DNA from: Delphinus delphis
Taxonomy: Eukaryota > Chordata > Mammalia > Artiodactyla > Delphinidae
Assembly: GCF_949987515.2 (NCBI RefSeq)
Contig: NC_082698.1
Span: 761,501 to 825,500 of the forward strand
DNA length: 64,000 nt
Reading direction: 5' to 3'
Shown here: piece by piece, positions 12,263-22,750 of the stretch
Position numbering within the stretch: position 1 is the first letter of the stretch
How the letters are laid out: each line of letters begins with the position of its first letter
Program-made: the position numbers and the translations under genes
Notes under the pieces: model-generated
Databases searched by the model: none
The model's input: the letters and a program-made list of their open reading frames with translations, nothing else
What the model was told of the DNA's origin: nothing

Positions 12263-14007
12263 CGCCCGCGCCTTTTGCCTGGACCAGACCCACACGGACG
12301 TTTCCCTCCTCAGCCCCAAATCCTCTCTGCCAGGGAGTTATTCATCCAGCCATTCCTTCACTCAAGCTCTTAGCAGCCTGGGCCCCTGGTGGGTTGGAGC
12401 CTGTCCTGCACCAAGGACCCTGCAGGACACCTGGAAGGGAAGAGGCAGCACAGCCTTGATGCCTGTTGGACATTCACGTGGCGAATGCGAGATGAGTGGA
12501 GGGTAGCAGACCTGGGGGAGGGACCCTGGAAGGAGAAGAAGGAGGAGGGAGGAGGACCAGGCACGCGGACTCCGGCAGCCGTGGGAGTATGGCCAGTGCC
12601 GCCCCCAGTGCAGAGGCCAGGCGCCTGAACCCCGAGGCTGCCCATCAGACAGGGCAGCCCCGCTGAGCCCAGAAGCACTGGCCAGGGAGGGTGGAGTGTG
12701 CCACCCTCTTAAGAGGCTGCCTGAGAAGAGAATGAAAATAACTGGACCTAAATCAACAGAGGGGTTCGTTCATATGTGTGGGTACCTCCCAGCAGCCACG
12801 AGAGGCCTGTGGCCACGTGCCCCAAAGAGAGTCGTGAGGCCGAGTCGCCCAGTACCGGTGGCTTGCACAGCCACAGGTCCTGGGAGACCAGCGTGTTGGT
12901 GGACGCCCAGCCTCTATGTCAGATCTCAACCTGGCGGACGGGCTCTTCCTTCAGGAGGAGAAAGGTAAGGCCAGCACAGCTAAGTGGTAAAAGAGACTCG
13001 GGTTTGTGACAAGAACGCGTAGTATAGCTCTGTACACTCCTCTAGGGCTATTACATTTATCAAAATACATAACCTTTAAAGAAGTGAAGGAGCTGGGGGT
13101 GTGGGGAGGGGCTCTGCAAGGTGGGAGACGCCCACCCGGCCCAGGCTGGGGGAGGAGCTTCAAGTCCAGTGAAGCCAGAGCATCACAGAGGATGGGGGAG
13201 GGATAGGAGGCCCCCAGAGATCGGGGAGGGGGGCAGCTGGGGCTCCTCGGCCTGCCGGCTCCCAGGCCCCTCCCACCCACCAACAGTCCCCGCCTCCCAG
13301 GGTCTTGCCGGGATCTTCCCACGGGCGTCCCTCCGGGGCCCACGTGCCCATGGTGCCCTTCGGCTCAGGGTGTCTGGAGCCTCTCAGCGGCGCCATCTTC
13401 CTTGGGCAGCACGGGCTCCGGGAAACCCTCCGAAGCCCGGGCCTGGGGGCACGTTCGCTCCCTGGCTCGGCAGCACTTCCTCAGCCCTCCAGGTGGCCGG
13501 AGCTCGGGGGCCCTGCACCCAGGTGCTGCCTCTCTGGAAGGTGCTGCCGTGCAGCGGAGGCTGGGGGTGAGGGTCCAGCCCAGAGCCGAGGGAGCAGGAA
13601 GTGAGCCACAGGAAGACGGGGGACAGTGGTCCGGGGGCCGGCGGAAGGCAGGGCGGCAGCAAACGGACCAGTGTGGGGGTCAGAGGGTTGCGAGGCCACA
13701 GGGGGCCTCAGTCCGAGGCACACGGGTCACTACGTGGGGATTAGACCGAGTTGCAGCGTGGTGCGCGGCACTGGGCCCTAATGCAGGTGGGAGAGGGGTG
13801 AGGCGGGGCCCGGTGACCAGCTGGGTCTCCCCTACCAGCCACCCGTGCCCCTCACCCCAGGCCCCGCACACCCTCAGCACTCAGTGCTCTCGCTGCCTTC
13901 AGACAGCGAGAGTCACTGCCCTGGTGGCGCTGGGAGTGAGCAGGGCAGCCTCCACTCGCGCCCCTGCGCAGTGACGGGTGTCCGCCAGCCGCCTTTCCGG
14001 GGGCCAG

Positions 14008-14021
14008 CCAGTGGAGGGCGC
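14008..14021 (+). promoter_or_regulatory. CTCF-like motif
   Basis: CCAGTGGAGGGCGC matches the CTCF core except at one position. It lies just before the NKX6-2 CpG domain, where a boundary would be plausible. Motif match only. Confidence 0.3.
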
Positions 14022-14721
14022 CCAGCGGGATGGGCAGGGGTCTGGTCTTTCCCTGCGGCCCGGGCGTTTGCTGGGAGCGGGTGGGATTTGCGCCAGCAGG
14101 GCTCCTTCAGCATCTCCAGAACCTGGGAGTTCCTGCAGCTCCAGGGCCCAGGTGGCCGCGCCTCTGCCCCTTCATCCCAGAGCTGCGGGCGGCACTTGGT
14201 TCTCTTGACCTACCAACCCTGGGTCAGCAGCCCCCTGAATCCGCCCCCAGGTGTGGTCACCTCCTCAAGCTCCCAGAGGCTGAGAACTGCTCACACATGG
14301 GAGGACAAACCCGGGCCCTTTGCCCTTTGCAGGAAGCCACCGAGCAGCCACCGAGCAGGGAGCTCCACGACTTACCAGCCCCGCAAAATGACAACTCTTT
14401 CCTTTGACAAGGTTTTTTTGCCAACTCCAGGGGTATCTGTGTGGTTGGAGATAGAATCCAAGCTCCTTCTAGGTGCAAGCGCCCTTACCCACCTCCCTCT
14501 CCGCCCCCCCTCCCTCCCCCCCTTGCCGGCCGGGCTCTGACCCACCCTGGGCTTGGACACCTGTTGGCCCTGGCTGGCCCTCCAGGAGGACCACCTTCCC
14601 TGACCTCCCCCTTCCCAGCGATCATCGGTCCTGTTCCCCTCCTGCAGGGGCTTCCGGAAGTTTTTTGGTTTATTGTTTATTACCCACTCCTCCCCTGGGG
14701 GCAGGGCGGGGTGCAGAGGTG

Positions 14722-14805
14722 GAGTTCGCTGCCTTCACGTGGCTCTCCCAGAGCACGCCTGGCACCTAGTAGGTGCCCAATAAATCAGCGTTGACTAAGT
14801 AAAGG
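14722..14805 (-). mobile_element. MIR-like SINE fragment
   Basis: The phrase 'cctggcacctagtaggtgcccaataaat' at about 14756-14784 is a classic antisense MIR signature. Diverged and short; it marks the left edge of the CpG-rich domain. Confidence 0.55.
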
Positions 14806-15767
14806 TCTCTGTCAAACGCGCGCTCTGCGTGTTCCCACAGCGTCTAAGTGTGAGCGCCGAAGTGCCCGCCGCCTTCCCAGGCAGGACTTTTCCTTCAGCA
14901 CCAGGAGGTGGCATTCGCGAACCTCTCCACCCCGGCGGCAACCAGCACGAGCGGCGGAGGCCGAGAGGCGCTCCTTCCCCGCCGGCGGCCACGGCACTTT
15001 CCCCGGAGGAGGGGCGTTTCCCTTGATCCTACCCAGGGGGCGGCTCCCGGGAGCGCAGGAGGAGGGCGTGGCGTGGGAGCCGCGTAGAAGGTGGAGGGGC
15101 GCAGCCTCGGAGCGCGCAGAGACGGCGGGCAGGCAAGTTGAGCAAGTTATCAAGCCTACACACCCGGGACTGGGGTACTGGGGGAGGGTGTCCCGTGCCG
15201 TGGCGTCCTGGGGGGCTGGGGGGCTGCGTCCGGGGCTTGGGAACCCCCGCGCGCCGGGCAGGACAGGACGCATGGGGAGGGCACCGAGACACCCACCGCC
15301 AGAGAGCATGGAGAAGAGGCCGCCCTCACCCCGCACCCCGGGCGCCCCCAATGCTCTCTGGGCCTTCCAAACCGCACTCCGGCCCCCCATCCGGCACCCA
15401 GGGCCACTGGCTCCCTGGAGAGCCGAGCACTCTGCGGCCAGGGGAGAAGCAGCCCCACTCGCGACCCCAAGCATTCCGGCCGCAGTCCAGGGAGGGCCCG
15501 GCGGCGTAGACAGACCCGGGACTCAGGGCAGCGACTCGGGGTGTCTGTTTCCTCAGCGGTCAAAAGGGCTGCGGAGGCCCCAGCCCGGGTGCTCGAGGAG
15601 CCACAGCGCGGCACCCAGAGCTGCGGTGTTCCTCCAGCCACCGAGCCAGAGTCGCAGGGAGGATAGTGCGCCCTGTCGCCCCGTCCGGGCGCGCCACTCC
15701 CGGCCCGCCCCAGAGAACTGTCGGGCCACAGCTGCCCAGAGTCGGCTCCTCGGTGCCGGGAGTAGGG

Positions 15768-15835
15768 ACCCGGCCCCACCCCTCTGGCTTGGCCCCGCCC
15801 CTCCTCCCCTGGCCCCGCCCCCAAGCCAGTAACTG
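15768..15835. promoter_or_regulatory. Cluster of GC boxes (possible separate promoter)
   Basis: Three or more CCCCGCCCC-type boxes lie within about 65 bp (near 15769, 15792 and 15811), 2.2 kb upstream of the NKX6-2 start. They resemble Sp1/KLF sites of a CpG-island promoter. No transcript can be deduced from sequence alone. Confidence 0.35.
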
Positions 15836-16587
15836 CCACGCCCTCAGAGCCCGAACCTTGGCCACCCCGTTAGCCGCCTCCGAGGAGCCCAGAGGGCCCC
15901 AAACCCTGCTGGGAAGGATCCTCTCTGCGGCTGGGCTCTCGGGGAGCACCTACGCTGTGCCCGAGGCGGTGGGGCTCAAGTGAGGCCCGGGGCGGGTCTC
16001 GGGGCCTGGCCGCCCGTAGGTAGCGCGGGAATGCGAGAGGTGAGCGCTCGTTAGGTATCCCGGGCCTGGCTCCGCAGGTGCCGATCGCCTGCGGGGCAGC
16101 CACACCCGGATCCCGCGAGTGCGGCCCCGACCGAGGAGGCGGGAAGAGAGAAATTCCCATGCGCGCGGACTGCACCGCGCCTGAAGCCGGGGCCAACACG
16201 CGCCACGGCGCGCCGCCCGGGACAGCACGGTGCGCGCACACGTGGGCAGGGGCGGCCACCGAACGTCCGCCCAGCCCCGGCGGCCAATGGCTTTCTGAGC
16301 GGCGATCTGGCGTAAGGACTCGCAGCGCCAAGACCCGAAAGCTAACTGCACAAAACGAAAATGGATCCCCCCAAAGGTCTCAGTGCCAGCGGACGCTGGG
16401 TCCCTGCACAGAGCCGAGAGGGTCGCCTTCGTCCGCGCCACAGAAACCCTGGCGGCCGGGGTGAAACGGGAACGTCGTTGCTAACCGACCACACCAGGCC
16501 CGAGAGAGGCCGGCCTGGCGCACACCGCCGCCCAGCCACGAAACTGCAGCCGTCGGTTCGCACACGTTCCCGTCACGTTCCCAGCAG

Positions 16588-16800
16588 GCAGCGAATAATA
16601 ATAATAGACGCCACTTAGTAATTGCTGTGACACCAGCCAAGAGAACCAAGGAGGCGACGTCCAGAACTGTACTCAGCACTGGCTTTCTGCCGGCGCCCGC
16701 TGTCCACTGCGATCTTATTTGAACCCGCACAGCAATTCCACGGGGTGGGAGGCTTTTCCACCCAGAGGAGGACACCATGGGCCCTGCGTGCCCGTCAAAA
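16588..16800 (+). mobile_element. MIR-type ancient SINE fragment
   Basis: The order of phrases 'gaataataataatag', 'ctcagcactg', 'cgatcttatttgaacccgca' and 'cagcaattccacggggtggg' follows the MIR core and 3' half (AATAATAATAG, GAGCACTTAC, TCTCATTTAATCCTCACA, CAACCCTATGAGGTAG) with heavy divergence. It interrupts the CpG-rich domain. Confidence 0.5.
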
Positions 16801-17454
16801 GGCCACGCTTCTGCCCGCTGGCTGCACTTCGGGCGCACGCCCACGTTAAGGCCCTGAGCGTGGCCCCGCACGCCTTGGCACCCGGACTCTGAGCCTGCCA
16901 GGGTCCCCGACCGCCGGCTCGGGCGGCGCTTCACAAGGGAACGGCTGTGCTCTAGGTCGGGGCGCCCAGGTCCAAGCTCCGGACTCGGGTTGCCCCCTGG
17001 GAACAAGCTGCGACTTCGCGGCCGGGAAACGACTGACCGGGAGGCCCGGGCGGTCCCCGCGCCCTGACCCGACACTGTACAGTCCCGCGGGCAGGGAGGG
17101 GACCGGGAACCGCCCCTCCGGCAGCGCGCGCAACTCGGTAGCCTCGCGTGTGGCCCCGGGACAGGCCTCGCCACGGCGCCAGCCATTGGTTGGTGAAACC
17201 AGAGCAGATTCTCGCGGGCCAAGTCTAGCATTCGGCCCGTGGACTCTGACGTCCCGCGTCTTCCGCCCTTCTGCATCCCAGAGGAGAATGTTCCCGGAAA
17301 TGTTTTCGTTCCTCCCTCAAACCTGAGACCGGGGCGGCCGGGAAGCCGCAAGGCGGGGCGCGGACTGTGACCCCGAAGGTGCCTGCTGAATCCCCGCGCC
17401 CTCCCGCCTGTGCCTCTTCACCAAATGGGGCGCACGGAGTGTGCCAAGTGGATC

Positions 17455-17635
17455 CTCAAATCTGCATTCTTTCGGTGATAAAATATGTTCTCGTATTTTT
17501 TCCTGATTTCCCACTAAAACCTTTGCCTAACTAAACTCCCATCCAACGGGATTTATTTCGTCCCCGGGGAGATAAATCAGGGGGCAAATTTACAGCCCGG
17601 GAGGCACCTGCCGGGCTAATGGGCCCTTCACGGAG
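17455..17635 (+). promoter_or_regulatory. Candidate proximal regulatory block of NKX6-2
   Basis: A short AT-rich island sits inside the CpG domain 400-570 bp upstream of the start codon. It contains 'ggtgataaaatatg' near 17475, 'gagataaatcag' near 17569 and 'gggctaatgggcc' near 17612, which include GATA-like and TAAT homeodomain cores. Its abrupt composition change suggests selection. Auto- or cross-regulation by homeodomain proteins is an inference. Confidence 0.45.
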
Positions 17636-17677
17636 TGCGCGGCCAGCGGGGGCGCGCGCAGACGGCGGGGGCGCTGG

Positions 17678-17712
17678 CCAATGGCCGGGCCGCGGTCGCC
17701 GGCAGCCAATCA
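17678..17712 (+). promoter_or_regulatory. NKX6-2: Twin CCAAT boxes of the NKX6-2 promoter
   Basis: CCAAT occurs at 17678-17682 (GGCCAATGGC) and again at 17706-17712 (CCAATCA), 28 bp apart. This spacing is in the range favoured by paired NF-Y sites in CpG promoters. No TATA box is evident downstream, so transcription probably starts in the GC-rich DNA between about 17740 and 17990. Confidence 0.5.
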
Positions 17713-17800
17713 GCACGCGCGCCGCCTGGGGGCCCCGCGGTTATCAGCGCGTCCAGCCCGCGCGGCGCGGCGCCGCTCCGACCGGCCCCGGAGCCGCCAC

Positions 17801-17836
17801 CGCCGCAGCGCGGAGTACCGCCGCAGCGCGGAGTAC
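17801..17836 (+). repeat. 18-bp exact tandem repeat in the NKX6-2 leader
   Basis: CGCCGCAGCGCGGAGTAC occurs twice in direct tandem, 17801-17818 and 17819-17836. It lies in the presumed 5'UTR or promoter. The length is a multiple of three and the region is open in the NKX6-2 frame. Confidence 0.9.
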
Positions 17837-18029
17837 CCCCGCCGCCGCCCACCCCGCGCCGCAGCCGCCGCCCTCCCTCGCGCCCGCCATCCGCGCCGTC
17901 GGCGCCCGCACCCCGAGCCCCCGCTGCAGCCGGCGCCCGCCGGGGTCGCGCGCAAACTTCCCGGGCCGGCGGGCGCGGGCGGCGGCGGCGGGGCCCGGAT
18001 GGGCGCCCGGGCCGGCGGCGGCGGCGCCC

Positions 18030-19231
<1,202 letters not shown>

Positions 19232-19482
19232 GGACGCGGCGGCAAGGCCGGACAACCAGGGTACGGGACGCGGCCCGGCGCCCCTCGCCAGCCGCCCGCG
19301 CCGGAGTGTGTATATATATTTTTACAGAATAAGTTATAAAGCGGCCTGGCTCGGGCTCGGCGTGCGGGGACCCCAGAGCGCCCGCGTCCCTGTCCTCGGC
19401 GTGGGCGCGGGATCGGGACCGCCGCTGCCGCGCGTCCTGAGAGGAATCACTTTGTATAATCAATAAATTATTTAACACGTCC
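19232..19482 (+). other. NKX6-2: NKX6-2 3'UTR
   Basis: About 250 bases from the stop codon to the expected cleavage point. It is GC-rich apart from 'tgtatatatatttttacag' near 19307, and ends beyond the polyadenylation signal at 19462. Confidence 0.7.
19462..19467 (+). terminator. NKX6-2: NKX6-2 polyadenylation signal AATAAA
   Basis: A canonical AATAAA lies 231 bases after the stop codon in an AT-rich context, followed within 30 bases by GT-rich sequence. It is the first such signal on this strand after the gene. Confidence 0.85.
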
Positions 19483-19484
19483 TC

Positions 19485-20190
19485 CGTCGGAGCCGTGGCT
19501 CCCGAGGCTGCACCGCGTGTTTCTTCCTTATCGAAAACCGCGGGCGAGGCGCGGTGGCGCGGCCCTCTGCCTCTGCCGGGCCCTCTGTCCCGGGTCCCCT
19601 TGTCCAGTCTTCAAATGCCGCGGGGTCCGCGCCTTCGGCCGAAGGGGCGCCTGGGTCTGGCGCAGGTCCGGCTCAGAATCGGGGTGCGATGGAGTCCCGG
19701 TCGCCTCGCGCCCCGGGTTGCCCGGGCGGCAGCAGCTCGCAGGACCGAGGGCACCGCGAGGCCCGGCGCGGGGAAGGCGGCCCCGCCCGAGAACCCTCGG
19801 GCTGCCGGCCAAGGGAAGGGGCCGCCCGGGGCCGAGGGCCGGGAAGAGCCAGGACTCAGCGAGCGGGAGCGGAGCCGACGGCGGGGGGATGGAGCGGGGC
19901 GCTGGGCGCTCGGCGGCGGCGGCTTCTCAGGCGCAGGCAGCTGTGGCTCGCGCGGGGCAGCAGGTAGGACCCCTTGTTCCGTCCCTCCCCGCAACTGCAC
20001 CGGCGCCAGCCCGGGGCGCCCTCCCCAGGGCTCTGGAGGCTTAGGTGGATGAGGTGTGGGCAGATTTAGACACATTTGGGGTTGCCGGAAAGGGCAGGTG
20101 AACCCCCGCTCCTGCCCCACCCGGAGTGGCGCCTTTCCCCTTTGGTGGGTGCGGGGGCGGTGAGGGGCGCCGCTGGGCCCTAGCTCCTGC
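19485..20190. other. GC-rich intergenic DNA after NKX6-2
   Basis: Continues the CpG-rich composition of the domain. The overlapping frames of 130-185 codons lack domains and splice logic; none is supported as a gene. Confidence 0.45.
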
Positions 20191-20400
20191 TGTCCTGCTG
20201 ACGTGCTTTGCCATGATTATGTAGGTTGGAACGTGCCCAGCCTTAGTAGCTACATAATTGGAAGTAAATCAGGTTTTAAATTCATCAGCACCGTAGCACT
20301 TCTCCTGCGGTTTAATAGATTGTTTTCATCGGTAGAAAGCGGGGTTTAATTCAAACCGGGACTACAAAGAGAAATCCAAGATAATTTTGCTGCCCCGGCG
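20190..20400. promoter_or_regulatory. Candidate conserved non-coding element between NKX6-2 and INPP5A
   Basis: Composition shifts sharply to AT-rich. Motifs include 'ccatgattatgtag' near 20211, 'ctacataattgg' near 20251, 'ggttttaaattcatc' near 20271 and 'gggtttaattcaaac' near 20341, several with homeodomain cores. It lies about 700 bp past the NKX6-2 poly(A) signal. Confidence 0.4.
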
Positions 20401-20689
20401 TCAGTTCTCTCAGGGGCCCTGGAGTTTTCTTTGCCCGTTTGACCCTGGGATGCGGGGGAAGCACGTCTGGCCAGTGCTTGGACCTTGTCCTCCTCCTGGG
20501 CAGCTCCGGCCTCCACCCGGGGCACCTCCCTGGATCGGCCAGACCGACCCAGCCCCCCAGCCCCGTGGAGGTCCCGGAAGCCCTCTCTCTGGCCTGTCCC
20601 TCACCCCGGAATCCAAGGGCCAGGATTCCAGCTAACAGCGTCTGCTCTGGTTCACAGAAGACCACCCCATCCGTGCAGACTCTGGACGC

Positions 20690-21060
20690 TCCACGTGGCT
20701 GCATAACTGTTGTGTTAATTTTAAAAACTGAATATAAAGGGTTTATTACTGTAAGAAAGATTCTTCTTGGAAGGCATTACTGAAAATGTTAAAGAGAAAT
20801 GTAAAAGGCTGAAGTTTTGTTTTTTGGGTGTTTTTTGCTACATGGCTGCATCAATTTAAAAAACAGACGTTTTTCACTGGCTGGTTTTCTAAGGGAGCAT
20901 TAATTTTTTTTCAAAATTTACGTGCGTGAACTCTTCTTTCAGCTCAAGAGCAAAGGAATTTCCAGTTTTAAAGTTTGAGGAAAGCCACACATTTATGTAA
21001 TCGCATTTAAACAACGCTGAGGGGTAAGTCCCAGCAGTAACCTCTGCAGTAAAATCCGAA
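20690..21060. promoter_or_regulatory. Second candidate conserved element in the intergenic gap
   Basis: AT-rich, non-repetitive DNA with 'tgtgttaattttaaa' near 20710, 'gagcattaattttt' near 20896 and 'catttatgtaatcgcatt' near 20989. No open frame of interest. Conservation not testable here. Confidence 0.35.
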
Positions 21061-21143
21061 AGATGATCTTTCTGCGCTCACGCCAGAGCTCAGCTCTGCA
21101 ACAGTATCCGACAGTGGAGTCCAGGACCGCCGAGAGCCACGAG

Positions 21144-21166
21144 CGTAGCCTGCACCGCAGGCTACG
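21144..21166. other. Perfect 10-bp hairpin between the convergent 3' ends
   Basis: CGTAGCCTGC, a three-base spacer ACC, then GCAGGCTACG form a perfect inverted repeat. It lies about 60 bases beyond the INPP5A polyadenylation signal in the direction of its transcription. It could stall or structure read-through RNA, or be chance. Confidence 0.55.
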
Positions 21167-21227
21167 ACGGGCCGGAGCACGGGAGGAGGAAACGCAAAGC
21201 AGACGGGATATTTTCACCACGATCGAT

Positions 21228-21233
21228 TTTATT
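21228..21233 (-). terminator. INPP5A: INPP5A polyadenylation signal AATAAA
   Basis: TTTATT on the + strand is AATAAA on the INPP5A strand, about 1.44 kb after the stop codon. It is the last such signal before the intergenic gap. An upstream alternative AATAAA lies at 21690-21695. Cleavage is expected near 21205-21215. Confidence 0.7.
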
Positions 21234-22061
21234 GCTTAGGGACCGGAGCGGTCATTTCCAAAGGCCTCCTGAGTGACCAACAGCTGAAACCCCGCTGCAC
21301 AGAATCGCCGTGAGTCGGCCAGAGCAGGGCGACCACAGCTCGACACAGACCCCGACAGTACGGTCAAGGACACAGGTTCGGCACGTGGACGCCAGCTCAC
21401 TTGCAACGGTTGTGATTTATCTAAAGCAAGCTTCTACCCAGCGCCTTCACCCAGCCCAGGAGTTCTGTAGTGTTAAAGCAAGTTAATAAAACATTCGTTT
21501 GTGTTTCATCCATGGGCCCTGGGACCACCTCTCACGGCTCCGCCGGGTGCCAGGAGCAAGTACGTGCAGCAGGGTTACGACAGGTCGTTAGAGGTTCAGC
21601 GTCCAAGGACGCGTCCAGCTTGTTTCTCTGGGTATTTTTATACACAGGCCACGTTACAAGCAGTTTCTATCGGAAGCAGACTAGCTATTTTTATTTCTCC
21701 CATGATATTATTGTTTTATGTAGAATACTTGGCACCATAGAACGGTAACAAAAGACAGACAAAACGGTTTACAAAATTCTTAAAAGGTACACCCGAGCGA
21801 GCTATAAACTTCACATTCAGTTCTTAATATGAGACAGAAAAAGGCCTAGGAGTCTCCAGCTGCTCGTATGGACGTGCTGTGGTCGGTCTGACCCCTGACG
21901 TCTCTGCTGGGTCGTAGTACTTGTTTTATAGCTTTGTGTGTTGACGTGCACGTAACCAAACCCCTAGACGCCAATTCTACCTGCTGATATGACACTCAAG
22001 CGTTCGTACTGGAAAGTATATTTAGCGTAAGTTTTGGTAAGGTTTATAAATTATTTTTAAA

Positions 22062-22096
22062 AAGTATATATTTATATATATTTATATATATAAAAA
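22062..22096. repeat. AT-rich near-palindrome in the INPP5A 3'UTR
   Basis: Alternating TATATTTATA blocks over about 35 bp can fold back on themselves on either strand. In the INPP5A RNA this makes an AU-rich stem with UAUUUAU-like motifs that could act as an AU-rich element. Confidence 0.6.
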
Positions 22097-22669
22097 TGGA
22101 AAGCAGCCGCAGTGTGATTCAGAAACCATGTGACTAACAGGGAACAGGGGCCCCCAGACGTGAGAGCGAGGCCACGCCGCTGGCCGGCAGAGCCTCGGCC
22201 GCCCCGCCACGGAGAGGACTCCGAGCCCTGTGGGGTTTCTACGCCGGAGAAGCTCCTCCACGCTGACAATGATTAAAAATCGAAAACCGTGAAGTCTAAA
22301 ATGCAGAATCTCTTTGCTGTCTATTAGAGTTTTGGCAACAGGACTGTGACTTATTTAAAAAATCCCAATGTTTCTACTTGATGTCACACGAGCAGACACG
22401 ACAGTGAGGTATGTGAGGCTTGTCCGGAGCGCCGTCCGGGCTGAAGCGACGTGTGGGGCCGGCCGTCTAGCAGTGGCGCTCAGGCGGGTCTGTCGATGCA
22501 GCTGTCGGAGCACGTGGCTCCTCGTGCTGCAGGGAGGTCTCGCCGGGGGTCCCCTCGTGGCGCTGGCATCGCTTCCCTGCCGTGGAATCAGCCATTTGTT
22601 AAGGGGACAGACACACCACAAAAAGCTCAGAAAGGTGAACTCGAGGGAGGAGGCATATTTACCACCAGT

Positions 22670-22750
22670 TCACTGCACCACACAACACTTGTGCACACGT
22701 GCGTGAGGTTTACCTGCCCCGGGCGCCATGCGGAAGGCCAGGAACACGGG
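22670..22750 (-). CDS. INPP5A: INPP5A terminal coding exon with CaaX box
   Basis: Coding part of the last exon, after CCGCTGCAG. Encodes PVFLAFRMAPGAGK, then PHARVHKCCVVQ and TGA (22672-22670). CVVQ is the prenylation motif. FRMAPG replaces the FRIMPG I recall in human, and HARVH replaces HAHVH. Confidence 0.95.
   Translation of the reverse strand, partial: PVFLAFRMAPGAGKPHARVHKCCVVQ

Larger units (their letters stand above)
7748..14720. other. Intergenic DNA upstream of NKX6-2, no gene recognised
   Basis: About 7 kb of GC-rich DNA without a recognisable exon. It holds an AT-richer patch at 7900-8350 of unclear origin, a short GT tract at 8908-8931, a MIR-like scrap near 9035, and a repeated GGCGGGCC-rich segment at 12215-12262. 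The 280-codon open frame at 11617-12459 overlaps equally long frames on the other strand and has no domain, so I treat it as chance. Confidence 0.45.
21212..22669 (-). other. INPP5A: INPP5A 3'UTR
   Basis: About 1.46 kb of mostly AT-rich DNA from the stop codon to the expected poly(A) site. It includes an AT-palindromic tract at 22062-22096 (TATATTTATATATATTTATA type) and several AU-rich patches. No other gene is seen on either strand. The boundary at 21212 is inferred from the signal at 21228. Confidence 0.7.

Noticed and set aside
11617..12459. 280-codon open frame upstream of NKX6-2
   Set aside because: GC-rich, overlapped by 190-216-codon frames on the other strand, no domain, no splice or promoter context.
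15023..15832. 269-codon open frame in the CpG domain
   Set aside because: Lies in CpG-rich DNA where stops are rare in several frames at once; no recognisable domain.
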